DNA from: Hymenobacter edaphi
Lineage (GTDB): Bacteria > Bacteroidota > Bacteroidia > Cytophagales > Hymenobacteraceae
NCBI RefSeq assembly: GCF_003258365.1
Contig: NZ_QHKM01000003.1
Span: 248,001 to 312,000, forward strand
Direction of reading: 5' to 3'
DNA: 64,000 nucleotides
The translations under genes and the position numbers were made by a program. Under the pieces are notes generated by a model. It searched no databases, was not told where the DNA came from, and saw only the letters and a list, made by a program, of their open reading frames with translations. Below are positions 45,396-53,532 of the stretch, one piece after another. Every line of letters begins with the position of its first letter. Positions within the stretch are counted from its first letter, which is position 1.

Positions 45396-45423
45396 GGGAC
45401 TCCCACCTAGTTCCCTTCCACCC

Positions 45424-46449
45424 GTGAAACTCGCTCACCACCCCACTGCGGCGCCTGCCGAAGAAGACTGTAGGCACGCCGTTCCGCTCGGGCACCGCGC
45501 CCTGCTCACTGTCGGTACTCACCGCGTTACGCTGCAAATGCTGGCCTTCGGGCTGGCCTTGCTGATCTGCCTCACGCCCTGGGGCTCCCCACCATTGGCC
45601 CTGGCCCTGGGCCTGGCGCTGGCACTGACCATCGGCAACCCCTTCCCCGCGCAGAGCAAGCAGTACACCAGCAAGCTGCTGCAGTGGTCGGTGGTCGGGC
45701 TGGGCTTCGGCATGAACGCCCACGCGGCGCTGCGGGCCGGGCAAGAGGGGCTGCTGTTCACCGTGGCCTCCATTTTCGGCACCCTCACGCTGGGCTACTT
45801 GGTGGGGCGCTGGCTGGGCATTGCGCCCAAAACCTCCCACCTCATTGCCAGCGGCACCGCCATCTGCGGCGGCTCGGCCATTGCGGCCGTGGGCCCGGTA
45901 GTAAAGGCCTCGGACGAGGAAATGTCGGTGGCGCTGGGCACGGTGTTCGTGCTCAACGCCGTGGCGCTGTTCCTCTTCCCGGTTATCGGCGAAGCGCTGA
46001 GCATGACGCAAAACCAGTTCGGCCTCTGGGCCGCTATTGCCATTCACGACACCTCGTCGGTCGTGGGCGCCGCCAGTCACTACGGCGACCAGGCCCTGCA
46101 GGTGGCTACCACCGTGAAGCTGGCCCGCGCCCTCTGGATTATCCCGGTGGCGCTGGGTACAGCGGTGCTGTTTCGCACGCCCGGCGCCAAAGTCAAGCTG
46201 CCCTACTTCATCCTGGGCTTCATCGCGGCCATGCTGCTGACCACCTACGTGCCCGCGCTGCAGCCGCTGGGCCCCTGGATGGTGAAGCTGGCCAAAATCG
46301 GCCTGACGGTGACGCTGTTTCTCATCGGCGCCGGCCTCAGCACCCAGGTGCTCAAGGCCGTGGGGCCGAAGCCGTTTATGCAAGGCGTGCTGCTGTGGCT
46401 AACGATTTCGGCCGCCTCGCTCTGGGTGATTCTGCACACCGTCGCTTAA
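45424..46449 (+). CDS. YeiH/UPF0324 family putative anion (sulphite/sulphate) exporter
   Basis: A 341-aa protein with GTG start at 45424. About ten membrane spans. Family motifs are LLQWSVVGLGFGMNAHAAL, KTSHLIASGTAICGGSAIAAVGPVVKASDEEMSVALGTVFVLNAVALFLFP and AIHDTSSVVGAASHYGDQAL. The HLIASGTAICGGSAIAA block is diagnostic. The N-terminal 35 residues are extra and soluble. In enterobacteria the homologue is controlled by YeiE, and the LysR gene upstream fits. It is closed by the hairpin at 46481. The exact substrate is inferred from the family name only. Confidence 0.92.
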   Translation: MKLAHHPTAAPAEEDCRHAVPLGHRALLTVGTHRVTLQMLAFGLALLICLTPWGSPPLALALGLALALTIGNPFPAQSKQYTSKLLQWSVVGLGFGMNAHAALRAGQEGLLFTVASIFGTLTLGYLVGRWLGIAPKTSHLIASGTAICGGSAIAAVGPVVKASDEEMSVALGTVFVLNAVALFLFPVIGEALSMTQNQFGLWAAIAIHDTSSVVGAASHYGDQALQVATTVKLARALWIIPVALGTAVLFRTPGAKVKLPYFILGFIAAMLLTTYVPALQPLGPWMVKLAKIGLTVTLFLIGAGLSTQVLKAVGPKPFMQGVLLWLTISAASLWVILHTVA

Positions 46450-46480
46450 TACCAACCCCTCCCGCCGCTCCCACCCGCTG

Positions 46481-46519
46481 CAGAGCTCCGGCCGATAAGC
46501 CGGGGCTCTGTTACTTTTG
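46481..46519 (+). terminator. Terminator after the YeiH gene, overlapping a TACTTTTG box
   Basis: An 11-bp stem CAGAGCTCCGG/CCGGGGCTCTG (one wobble) with an 8-nt loop, then TTACTTTTGT. The TACTTTTG (46512-46519) is also a -7-box match and may serve the next gene. Confidence 0.7.
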
Positions 46520-46624
46520 TAGTCTTTCCCAGGATTACCGGCGTGGTTGCCTGAGCAAAGCTGCTGGCGCCGCCACTCAGCCTTGACCGCCAGTCAACAG
46601 AACCAGAATCGGTGGCCAAATCGT

Positions 46625-46647
46625 CCGTCGAATCCGCGTAATCCGGG
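46625..46647. repeat. Partial copy of the GATTCGACGG/ATTACACGGAT intergenic repeat
   Basis: CCGTCGAATCCGCGTAATCC followed by GGG is nearly the same as the repeat arms at 59760-59795 and 59888-59923. It lies in the leader of the RluA gene. Confidence 0.5.
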
Positions 46648-46669
46648 AACCTCGTCAACTCCGTGCTTT

Positions 46670-47383
46670 ATGAAGCTGCCCGCTTTTCAGGACCTCATTA
46701 TTTTCGAAAACGACGACTACATCGTCATCAACAAGCCGCCCTTCCTGGCCACGCTCGACGAGCGGGTAGGGGGTGCGCCCAACATCCTGCGCCTGGCCCG
46801 GCAGCACTACGACGACATCCAGGCCTGCCACCGCCTCGACAAGGAAACCAGCGGCGCCCTGGCCCTGGCCAAGAACCCCGAGGCCTACCGCAACCTCGCC
46901 ATGCAGTTCGAAGACCGGAAAGTGCGCAAGGTCTACCACGCCGTGGGCTGGGGCGTGCACCACTTCGACGGCCTGCGGGTGGAGCGCAACATCGAAACCA
47001 CCACCAAGGGCAAGGCCCGCCTGGCGCCCGGCGGCAAGCACGCCGAAACCCTGGTGCGCACCCTCGAAACCTACACCCGCCACACGCTCTTCGAGTGCCT
47101 GCCCGTCACCGGCCGCATGCACCAGATTCGTCTGCACCTAATGTACCTGCAGGCCCCCATCATCGGCGACAAAATGTACGGCGGCGAGGATTTCTACCTT
47201 TCCACGCTCAAGCGCAAGTTCAATATGAAGGAAGGCGAGGAGGAGCAGCCTTTCATCAAGCGCTTCGCCCTGCACGCCCGCCAGCTCACCTTCGCCGGCC
47301 TCGACGGGGAGCCCATCAGCGTAGAAGCCGAGTACCCCAAGGACTTCCGCGTGCTCGTCGACACCCTGCGCCAGTACAGCTAG
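46670..47383 (+). CDS. RluA-family pseudouridine synthase
   Basis: A 237-aa protein from ATG 46670; an open frame begins earlier but includes the upstream repeat. Motif I is INKPPFLATL, motif II with catalytic Asp57 is HRLDKETSGALALA, and motif III is LPVTGRMHQIRLHLMYLQAPIIGDKMYGG. There is no N-terminal S4 RNA-binding domain, so it is shorter than RluC/RluD and like RluA/TruC-type enzymes. It isomerises uridines in rRNA or tRNA; the target site is not predictable. A hairpin terminator follows. Confidence 0.93.
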   Translation: MKLPAFQDLIIFENDDYIVINKPPFLATLDERVGGAPNILRLARQHYDDIQACHRLDKETSGALALAKNPEAYRNLAMQFEDRKVRKVYHAVGWGVHHFDGLRVERNIETTTKGKARLAPGGKHAETLVRTLETYTRHTLFECLPVTGRMHQIRLHLMYLQAPIIGDKMYGGEDFYLSTLKRKFNMKEGEEEQPFIKRFALHARQLTFAGLDGEPISVEAEYPKDFRVLVDTLRQYS

Positions 47384-47400
47384 ACCAGTCAGTTGACAGT

Positions 47401-47453
47401 AACGGCCGGTGCGCCAGGAGCAATGTAAGCTCCCGGGGCGCCGGCCGTTTTTA
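47401..47453. terminator. Terminator between convergent genes
   Basis: AACGGCCGG-GCGCC pairs with GGCGCCGGCCGTT (one base bulge), followed by TTTTT. It lies between the RluA gene and the convergent membrane protein gene. Confidence 0.8.
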
Positions 47454-47463
47454 TTGGCCTGGC

Positions 47464-48942
47464 TTACCGACGCTCAAACACCGCTAGCCGCGTGTAGCCC
47501 TTCTCCGGCTTGCGGGCGTCGCGGCGCACCGAGTCTTCGCGCACCAGCCGCAGCCGCGCATCCTGCCGTAGCTGCCCGTAGCTCACCCGCGCTTCGGTGG
47601 GCGAGAACCAGTTGTCCCAGAGCAGCAGCGTACCCGCCGGCACGGGCTTATCCTCGCGCCAGGTATTCGACAGCTGGTGCCGCGTGCTATCAAACGGGTC
47701 GATGCCCAACCCGATGCCCCAGTACGGGTGGTCCCAGAGCAGAAGGCGGCCGGCCGTGCGTGGCTGGAGCTGCGCGGCTACGTCTTCGATGAGCTGCTGC
47801 TCGGCCGGACGGCTGAAGTCGGTGCGCCAGCGGAAACCGGTGCGGGCGCCAGTGAGCGGGAAGACTAGCACGGCGGCGGCCAGCACGTAGGCCACCGTAG
47901 CCCGCCGCGGCTCCGGGGCGAGGCTGGTCAGCAGCACTAAGCCCTGGAGGGCAATGACGGCCATCAGCGGCACCATAGCGTCCATCACCCGCGTCATGCC
48001 GAAGGAGGCAAACAGGCCCAGGGCCCAGAACACCGTGTGCGCGCCGAGGTAGGTCACCACGCTGCCGTATACCAGCAGCCGCTCGGCCCAGCGGTAGGCG
48101 GGCGGGCGGGCCGCGTCGCGGGCCGTGAGCCAGTTCAGCACCCCGGCCAGCATGCCCAGCCAGAACAGCCCCAGCAGCACCCAGCCCAATATTCCCGGCA
48201 GCTGCTGCACGAAATGGCCCCAGCGGCCCGCGCCGTAGTGCGAAATGGTTTCGTAGGCGTTGCGGTGAAACACCCAGCCCAGGTCGCGGTACACCACGGC
48301 GCCGGCCACGCTATAAACGACGTAGCCGAAGGGTAGCCAAGGCAGCACCCGCCACTGCCGCGTCAGCCCCAGGTATACCGCCCACACGGCCAAAATAAGG
48401 AAGCCCTCGGAGCGCACGAAGGGCAGAAACGACAGCACGATGGCCGCCGCGGTAGCCCGGTTGCGCACCGTCAGCGCCGCGCCGCTCACCAGCAGCAAAC
48501 TGAACAACGGCTCGGTCAGCCCCGAAAACTGAATGCGGAAATAATCCGGGGTGCAATACACGAACAGCACCGCCAGCCAGGGCCAGCGCAGCCGCAGCCC
48601 CGCGGCCACGCGGTAGGCCTGCCAGGCCGCCAGCGCCGCCACCGCGCAGTTGAAGAGCTTGATGCCGATAAAGCCCGCCTGGCTCGGCAGCACCGTCAGC
48701 AGCACGAACACCGGCTTGGCCCAGGAGTCAAAGAAGTTGTCGGGGTGCGCGGGGGCGTAGCGGCTGAACAGGTAGTGGTTGATACTGTCGCCCAGGTCGT
48801 AGGTATTGCCCGTCAGAAAGGCCGTCAGCACCGAAATCAGCAGGCCGGCCAGCGTCAGGCGCAGGGCCCAGCGGTGGTCGGCCGGGGCCGGTGGGGGAGG
48901 GGCCGGCAGGCGCGGAATAGCCAGGGAATCGGCGAAAATCAT
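47464..48942 (-). CDS. Multi-span membrane protein, GT-C glycosyltransferase-like
   Basis: A 492-aa protein from ATG 48942 with about ten hydrophobic spans. The first is LRLTLAGLLISVLTAFLTG, followed by a periplasmic loop with acidic motif NTYDLGDSINHYLFSRYAPAHPDNFFDSWAKPVF. This has the place and character of the catalytic D-x-D/H loop of GT-C mannosyltransferases (GT39/ArnT-like). Later spans are VVYRDLGW and GMTRVMDAMVPLMAVIALQGLVLL. The C-terminal 110 residues form a soluble domain. It probably uses a polyprenyl-phosphate sugar to modify a glycan or protein; this is inferred from topology and not from a strong motif. Confidence 0.7.
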   Translation of the reverse strand: MIFADSLAIPRLPAPPPPAPADHRWALRLTLAGLLISVLTAFLTGNTYDLGDSINHYLFSRYAPAHPDNFFDSWAKPVFVLLTVLPSQAGFIGIKLFNCAVAALAAWQAYRVAAGLRLRWPWLAVLFVYCTPDYFRIQFSGLTEPLFSLLLVSGAALTVRNRATAAAIVLSFLPFVRSEGFLILAVWAVYLGLTRQWRVLPWLPFGYVVYSVAGAVVYRDLGWVFHRNAYETISHYGAGRWGHFVQQLPGILGWVLLGLFWLGMLAGVLNWLTARDAARPPAYRWAERLLVYGSVVTYLGAHTVFWALGLFASFGMTRVMDAMVPLMAVIALQGLVLLTSLAPEPRRATVAYVLAAAVLVFPLTGARTGFRWRTDFSRPAEQQLIEDVAAQLQPRTAGRLLLWDHPYWGIGLGIDPFDSTRHQLSNTWREDKPVPAGTLLLWDNWFSPTEARVSYGQLRQDARLRLVREDSVRRDARKPEKGYTRLAVFERR

Positions 48943-49017
48943 GCGTAGCAGCGTTGGGGCGCCGAAGATACGGCAGCCCGGTCGGGAGGGCCTGAATTGG
49001 ATTAATTACGCTACTGC

Positions 49018-49048
49018 TTTGCTTCTCAAGCAAAAAGCACTAATTTTG
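49018..49048 (+). promoter_or_regulatory. Promoter of the rplM-rpsI-rpsB unit
   Basis: TTTG at 49018-49021, 19-nt spacer, then TAATTTTG at 49041-49048. This is an exact fit to the Bacteroidota housekeeping promoter (TTTG N19-21 TAnnTTTG). It lies 86 bp before the rplM ATG. Confidence 0.85.
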
Positions 49049-49134
49049 TGTCCGTTTTTCCCGGACCCTTTCTTCTTTCTCAGGGTTTCGGGCTGAATCG
49101 TAAATACTTACCCAACCCCACAAGAAACTGATCC

Positions 49135-49587
49135 ATGGATCATCTGAGCTTCAAGACGCGCTCGGTGAACAAAGCCTCGGCCGATAAGGCCTGGGTTGTT
49201 GTTGACGCCAGCGACAACACGCTCGGGCGAGTGGCCAGCCAGATTGCCAACATTCTGCGCGGCAAGCACAAGCCCTCGTTCACGCCCAACGCCGACTGCG
49301 GCGACTACGTCATCGTCATCAACGCCGACAAGCTGCGCGTGACCGGCAAAAAGTTGACGGACAAGATCTACCTGCGCCACACGGGCTACCCCGGCGGTCA
49401 GCGTAGCATCAACCTCCGCGACAAAAAGGCCAAGAACTCGGCCTCGGTTATCGAGCACGCGGTGAAAGGCATGCTGCAGGGCAACCGCCTCGGCGCGGCC
49501 CAGTACCGCAACCTGTTCGTGTACGCCGGTGCCGAGCACCCGCACGAAGCCCAGCAGCCCACCACGGTTTCGCTGACCAACCTGTAA
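49135..49587 (+). CDS. rplM: 50S ribosomal protein L13
   Basis: A 150-aa protein with family-typical text: WVVVDASDNTLGRVASQIANILRGKHKPSFTPNADCGDYVIVINADKLRVTGKKL, then KIYLRHTGYPGG and VIEHAVKGMLQGNRLGAAQYRNLFVYAG. It assembles early in the large subunit. First of the run rplM-rpsI-rpsB-tsf, the usual order in Bacteroidota. A short Bacteroidota-type C-terminal extension (AQQPTTVSLTNL) is present. Confidence 0.98.
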   Translation: MDHLSFKTRSVNKASADKAWVVVDASDNTLGRVASQIANILRGKHKPSFTPNADCGDYVIVINADKLRVTGKKLTDKIYLRHTGYPGGQRSINLRDKKAKNSASVIEHAVKGMLQGNRLGAAQYRNLFVYAGAEHPHEAQQPTTVSLTNL

Positions 49588-49635
49588 AAAACCGCGTAGC
49601 CCCGCTGCGGGCCGCGTCTCATTGATTCTCAACTC

Positions 49636-50022
49636 ATGGAAATCACCAACACCTCTGGTAGAAGAAAAACCTCGGTGGCGCGCATCTACATGCAAGCCGG
49701 GCAAGGGAATATCACTATCAACGACCGGGACATGAAGTCGTACTTCAGCAACGAGCTCCTGGAAACCATCGTCAACCAGCCCTTCGCTACGGTCGATGCC
49801 GTGGGTAAGTACGACGTGCAAGTAAACGTGCACGGCGGAGGCATCGCCGCTCAGGCCGAAGCAATTCGCCTGGCTATTTCGAAGGCCCTGGTTGAAGAAA
49901 ACGCCGAAGCCCGTCCGGCCCTGAAGAAAGAAGGCTTCCTGACCCGCGACCCCCGCATGGTGGAGCGTAAGAAGCCGGGCCGCCGCAAGGCTCGTCGTTC
50001 GTTCCAGTTCTCGAAACGCTAA
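49636..50022 (+). CDS. rpsI: 30S ribosomal protein S9
   Basis: A 128-aa protein: TSGRRKTSVARIYMQAGQGNITINDRDMKSYF at the start, VNVHGGGIAAQAEAIRLAISKALVEEN in the middle, and the conserved basic tail MVERKKPGRRKARRSFQFSKR, whose terminal Lys-Arg reaches the P-site tRNA. It lies 48 bp after rplM and shares its promoter. Confidence 0.98.
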   Translation: MEITNTSGRRKTSVARIYMQAGQGNITINDRDMKSYFSNELLETIVNQPFATVDAVGKYDVQVNVHGGGIAAQAEAIRLAISKALVEENAEARPALKKEGFLTRDPRMVERKKPGRRKARRSFQFSKR

Positions 50023-50043
50023 TCTTCCAGAGGAACTCCTATC

Positions 50044-50811
50044 ATGGCTCAGTCCGTAACCTATAAAGACCTGCTGGATGCTGGTGCCCACTTTGGTCAC
50101 CTCACCCGTAAGTGGGACCCGAAAATGGCCCCGTTCATCTTCATGGAGAAGAACGGCATCCACATCATCGACCTGAACAAGACCCTGGCGTCGCTGGAGC
50201 AGGCCACCTCGGCCATCCGCAACATCGCCAAGTCGGGCCGCAAAGTAATGTTCGTAGCCACGAAGAAGCAGGCTCAGGAAATCGTTTCGGACGAAGCGAA
50301 GCGCCTGAAAATGCCCTACGTGACCGACCGTTGGCTGGGTGGCATGCTCACCAACTTCGCCACCGTGCGTAAGTCGCTGAAGAAGATGAGCACCATCGAC
50401 AAGATGGTGAAAGAGAATACCGCCTACGCCGCCCTGGCTAAGCGCGAAAAGCTCATGATGAACCGCGAGCGTGAGAAGCTGGAGCGCGTACTGGGTGGCA
50501 TTGCCGACCTGAGCCGCCTGCCCGCCGCCCTCTTCATCGTGGACGTGAAGCGTGAGCACATTGCCGTGAAAGAGGCCCAGAAACTGGGTATCCCGGTATT
50601 CGCCATCGTCGACACCAACTCCAACCCCGAGCTGGTCGACTTCCCGATTCCGGCCAACGACGACGCCTCGAAGTCGATTTCGCTGATCATCAACGCTGTC
50701 GGCAAAGCCATCGAAGAAGGCCTGTCGGAGCGTAAGGTGGACAAAGAAGACGCCGACCGCAAGCAGGCTGACGAAGAAGCCATCCAGGAAAAGCAGACCG
50801 CCGACGAATAG
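50044..50811 (+). CDS. rpsB: 30S ribosomal protein S2
   Basis: A 255-aa protein: [40 protein letters not shown], then [32 protein letters not shown] and [31 protein letters not shown] clear AGAGGAA ribosome-binding site precedes the ATG. The acidic, Lys-rich C-terminus ([25 protein letters not shown]) is longer than in E. coli and typical for Bacteroidota. Confidence 0.98.
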   Translation: MAQSVTYKDLLDAGAHFGHLTRKWDPKMAPFIFMEKNGIHIIDLNKTLASLEQATSAIRNIAKSGRKVMFVATKKQAQEIVSDEAKRLKMPYVTDRWLGGMLTNFATVRKSLKKMSTIDKMVKENTAYAALAKREKLMMNREREKLERVLGGIADLSRLPAALFIVDVKREHIAVKEAQKLGIPVFAIVDTNSNPELVDFPIPANDDASKSISLIINAVGKAIEEGLSERKVDKEDADRKQADEEAIQEKQTADE

Positions 50812-50833
50812 TCCCGCACTGCCCCTGATTTGA

Positions 50834-50884
50834 GAGGAGGGAACATTCGAAGCACACAGGCTCCGGTTGTTCCCTTCTTTTTTA
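50834..50884 (+). terminator. Hairpin terminator between rpsB and tsf
   Basis: Stem GAGGAGGGAAC/GTTCCCTTCTTT with a loop of about 24 nt, then TTTTTTT. It separates tsf from the upstream ribosomal genes, so tsf needs either read-through or its own promoter. Confidence 0.75.
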
Positions 50885-50964
50885 GTTGACAGTTATGGGT
50901 TGTCAGTTGTCAGGCTGTTCTGAAGCCCTTCGCGCTGACAACCAGCAACTGACAACTGATAACT
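50884..50964. repeat. Imperfect inverted repeat of TTGTCAGTTG units
   Basis: 50884-50914 and 50934-50964 are inverted with 22/31 identity and are built of repeated GTTGTCAG / CTGACAAC words. It fills the rpsB-tsf gap after the terminator. Confidence 0.65.
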
Positions 50965-51004
50965 ACCGAGAAACCCTCATCAACCTCTCCCAATTTTCAC
51001 CGCT

Positions 51005-51841
51005 ATGGCAATTACCGCCCAAGACGTGAACAAGCTGCGCGCTATGACCGGCGCCGGCATGATGGACTGCAAAAAAGCACTGACCGAAGCCGATGGTGAC
51101 TTCGAGCAGGCCAAGGACATCCTGCGCAAGCAGGGCCAGAAAATTGCCGACAAGCGTTCGGACAACACCACCTCGGAAGGCCTCGTGCTGGCTAGCGTAA
51201 GCGAAGACGGCACCAACGGCAAGCTGGTGGCCCTGGCCTGCGAAACCGAGCCGGTAGCGAAAGTAGCTGACTTCAAAGCCCTGGCCCAGCTGGCCATCGA
51301 CGCGGCCGTGAAGAGCAACGCTGCGACCAAGGAAGACCTGCTGGCCGCTCCGCAGGCCGACGGCCGCTCGCTGCAGGAGCACATCACCGATCTGATGGGC
51401 AAAATCGGCGAGAAAATCGACGTGGTGGCTTACGCTACGCTGAACGCTGAGAAAGTGGCTTCGTACATCCACTCGGACAACAAGAAAGGCGTACTGGTGG
51501 GCCTGAAGAACACCGGCGGCACCGACGTAGCCGGCGTAGGCCGCGACGTCGCTATGCAGATCGTCGCCATGCGCCCCGTAGCCGTTGACAAAGACGGTGT
51601 GGACTCGGCTACCGTGGAGCGTGAAATCGAAATCGGCAAAGAGCAGGCACGTGCCGAAGGCAAGCCGGAGGCTATGCTGGAAAAGATTGCTCAGGGCAAG
51701 CTGAACAAGTTTTACAAGGAAAACACCCTGCTGAACCAGGAGTTCGTGAAAGACGGCTCGCTGACCATCGCCCAGCTGCTCGACAAGACGTCGAAAGGCA
51801 TGACGGTGACGGACTTCAAGCGCGTAACCATTGGTGCGTAA
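51005..51841 (+). CDS. tsf: Translation elongation factor Ts
   Basis: A 278-aa protein: QDVNKLRAMTGAGMMDCKKALTEADGDFEQAKDILRKQGQKIADKR (the N-terminal UBA-like domain with TGAGMMDCKKAL), then LVALACETEPVAKVADFKALAQ, DVAMQIVAMRPVAVDKDGVDSATVEREIEIGKEQA and NKFYKENTLLNQEFVKD. It exchanges GDP on EF-Tu. The start codon lies 193 bp past rpsB, a longer gap than usual in this cluster. A terminator follows. Confidence 0.98.
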   Translation: MAITAQDVNKLRAMTGAGMMDCKKALTEADGDFEQAKDILRKQGQKIADKRSDNTTSEGLVLASVSEDGTNGKLVALACETEPVAKVADFKALAQLAIDAAVKSNAATKEDLLAAPQADGRSLQEHITDLMGKIGEKIDVVAYATLNAEKVASYIHSDNKKGVLVGLKNTGGTDVAGVGRDVAMQIVAMRPVAVDKDGVDSATVEREIEIGKEQARAEGKPEAMLEKIAQGKLNKFYKENTLLNQEFVKDGSLTIAQLLDKTSKGMTVTDFKRVTIGA

Positions 51842-51862
51842 AACCCCTAGTAACTAATACGT

Positions 51863-51897
51863 AAAAAGCCCGTCGGCCCCTGCCGGCGGGCTTTTTT
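51863..51897 (+). terminator. Terminator after tsf
   Basis: AAAAAGCCCGTCGGC/GCCGGCGGGCTTTTTTT, a 4-nt loop and one mismatch. After it an AT-rich stretch to 52233 holds a promoter (below) but no gene I can support. Confidence 0.9.
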
Positions 51898-52015
51898 TAT
51901 GAACAAAGGGGAACTAGAACGCTTTTCAGCCGTACATGCATTCCCAATCACATATGATATCATGCTAAAATATCTTCATTACAGTAGGTTTAAATATTTA
52001 ATATCGTCCTAACTA

Positions 52016-52046
52016 TTTGGATGATACCGATAAAATGTTAGCTTTG
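52016..52046 (+). promoter_or_regulatory. Promoter with overlapping inverted repeat (possible operator)
   Basis: TTTG at 52016-52019, 19-nt spacer, TAGCTTTG at 52039-52046: a perfect Bacteroidota promoter. An inverted repeat TGATACC (52022-52028) and GGTATCA (52049-52055), separated by 20 nt, brackets the -7 box and the expected start site. A repressor could bind here. The next gene begins 188 bp after the -7 box, so the transcript has a long leader. Confidence 0.75.
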
Positions 52047-52233
52047 ATGGTATCAAAATGGGAATATTATTCACCTAGTAAAATGGTGCGTTAAGCCAGC
52101 AAAGTCTCTGGTTCGGCGAAATTACGGCCTTAAGCAGGCTGTCGGGCCGCGAATTCAGATCTGTAACGCCCATTTTTGTACCCCGCTCTTCCACCGGCCT
52201 CTTGCCACTGCAACAATCTAACTTTTTCCAACA

Positions 52234-52914
52234 ATGAAACTTAGCGCTACGCCTTTTCACCGCGCCACCGGTGAACTGCTGCCCGCTTACAGGGACGCTT
52301 ACCTGCGCGGGGACCTCACAAGCGAGAATACCGAACTGGTGGATGCTTATCTGAAAGCCAACAAGGACCTGGCTGACGAGACGCTCCGCCGCTTCTACGA
52401 ACTGAAAAACACGGGCCACAGCGTCAAGCCGGTAGGCTGGGTGCAGCGGCAATTCGACCTGATCCGAACCGAACCGGAGCGTTTCCGCCGCCGGGCAGCC
52501 ACCCTGGTAATGGGCGGTGCCCTCGTTGGCGGGGCCGTGTTTGCCGGCACCAACCTGCCCAACACGCCGACGGAGAACCTGCCGGCCGTGGCCGAAGTGG
52601 CGGATGCCGCAATGGGCACCGAGGCCGCCAGCGCCGTGCGCATGGTTGCCGTGCGCGGCCGCATTCTTGATGAAAACGGCCGGCCCCTGGTGGGCGCCAC
52701 CGTGCTGCAGAAGGGCACGCGCGTAGGCGTCAGCACCGATGCCAACGGTACCTACACGATGCGGGTGCCGGTGGGCCAGAAAGCCACGCTGCAGTACGCC
52801 TACGGCGGCTACGCCGAAGAAGAGCTGCAGGTACGGGCCGGCGCTACCGAAAACGTAACCCTGGTACCGCGCGCTGCTGAGCGGGCCCCGAAAAAGCGCT
52901 GGCTGTTCTTCTAA
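52234..52914 (+). CDS. Membrane protein with carboxypeptidase-regulatory-like domain
   Basis: A 226-aa protein. The N-terminal 85 residues are cytosolic and helical (LRGDLTSENTELVDAYLKANKDLADETLRRFYEL), similar in style to anti-sigma/receptor-associated cytoplasmic segments. One membrane span lies at about 88-107 (AATLVMGGALVGGAVFAG). The outside part has a CarboxypepD_reg-like beta-sandwich at about 138-215: VRGRILDENGRPLVGATVLQKGTRVGVSTDANGTYTMRVPVG. The same domain heads TonB-dependent receptors, where it senses or docks. No sigma factor gene is adjacent, so its partner is unknown. Preceded by a strong promoter. Confidence 0.8.
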   Translation: MKLSATPFHRATGELLPAYRDAYLRGDLTSENTELVDAYLKANKDLADETLRRFYELKNTGHSVKPVGWVQRQFDLIRTEPERFRRRAATLVMGGALVGGAVFAGTNLPNTPTENLPAVAEVADAAMGTEAASAVRMVAVRGRILDENGRPLVGATVLQKGTRVGVSTDANGTYTMRVPVGQKATLQYAYGGYAEEELQVRAGATENVTLVPRAAERAPKKRWLFF

Positions 52915-52984
52915 CCGAAGGCAAGGCCAGCGGCGCAACATTGAACGCAAGAAGCCGGTTCGCCGCCTGGGCTTGACTTTACTG

Positions 52985-53018
52985 CAAAAGTCCCTCTGCC
53001 ACGGTGGAGGGACTTTTG
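52985..53018 (+). terminator. Hairpin terminator
   Basis: CAAAAGTCCCTC / GAGGGACTTTTG, a 12-bp stem with a 10-nt loop, 71 bp after the stop at 52914. Confidence 0.85.
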
Positions 53019-53073
53019 TCGAGCCCGGCCGGGCTATTGTTTCCATGCTTCCTGACTGCCGAACCTCCGCTAC

Positions 53074-53496
53074 ATGAGACTTCCTTTTCTGCACAAAACG
53101 GTTGTGAAGAAAATTACGGGAGACGCATTAGGCATCGAACGTTACAAGGCCGACGCGGTTATCAACAACCTGCTGCGCGACCTGCCCGAGCTGGTTGCGG
53201 CGGCGGTAGTGGATATCCAGTCGAAGAAAACGTTGGCGGCCTACACCACCGTAGCCAGCTTCGACCCCTACAAAATCAGCAGCCGCAACGCGGAGCTGAT
53301 TAGTCAGACCCAGAAAAACCTGACCGCGCCGTGGCTGGCCGGCCAGCAGCTCAACGACCTGGTGATTGTGCTCGACGAACAGCTGCACTGCCTGCGCACC
53401 ACGCCCGACGGGCAGCGCCTGTGTTACGTAGCCGTACGTCTGGCCGACACCAACATGGCGCTGGTCCGCGACGTGATGCGTCGTCATTCCAACTGA
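53074..53496 (+). CDS. Roadblock/LC7-like protein, first of a pair
   Basis: A 140-aa protein. After a basic 25-residue N-terminus, residues 28-135 follow the Roadblock/LC7 (MglB-like) layout: VINNLLRDLPELVAAAVVDIQSKKTLAAYT, then LNDLVIVLDEQLHCLRTTPDGQRLCYVAVRLADTNMALVRDVMRRH. It shares order and key residues (LP-LV-A-AVV, DTN-A--R-V) with the next gene but is clearly diverged. Such proteins form dimers that act as GTPase activators or regulators of Ras-like MglA or of signalling complexes. No GTPase gene is nearby. The pair is probably co-transcribed, 36 bp apart. Confidence 0.75.
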   Translation: MRLPFLHKTVVKKITGDALGIERYKADAVINNLLRDLPELVAAAVVDIQSKKTLAAYTTVASFDPYKISSRNAELISQTQKNLTAPWLAGQQLNDLVIVLDEQLHCLRTTPDGQRLCYVAVRLADTNMALVRDVMRRHSN

Positions 53497-53532
53497 TTTT
53501 TTTAAACATCCACCTTTTTTTTCTCGCCTTTC

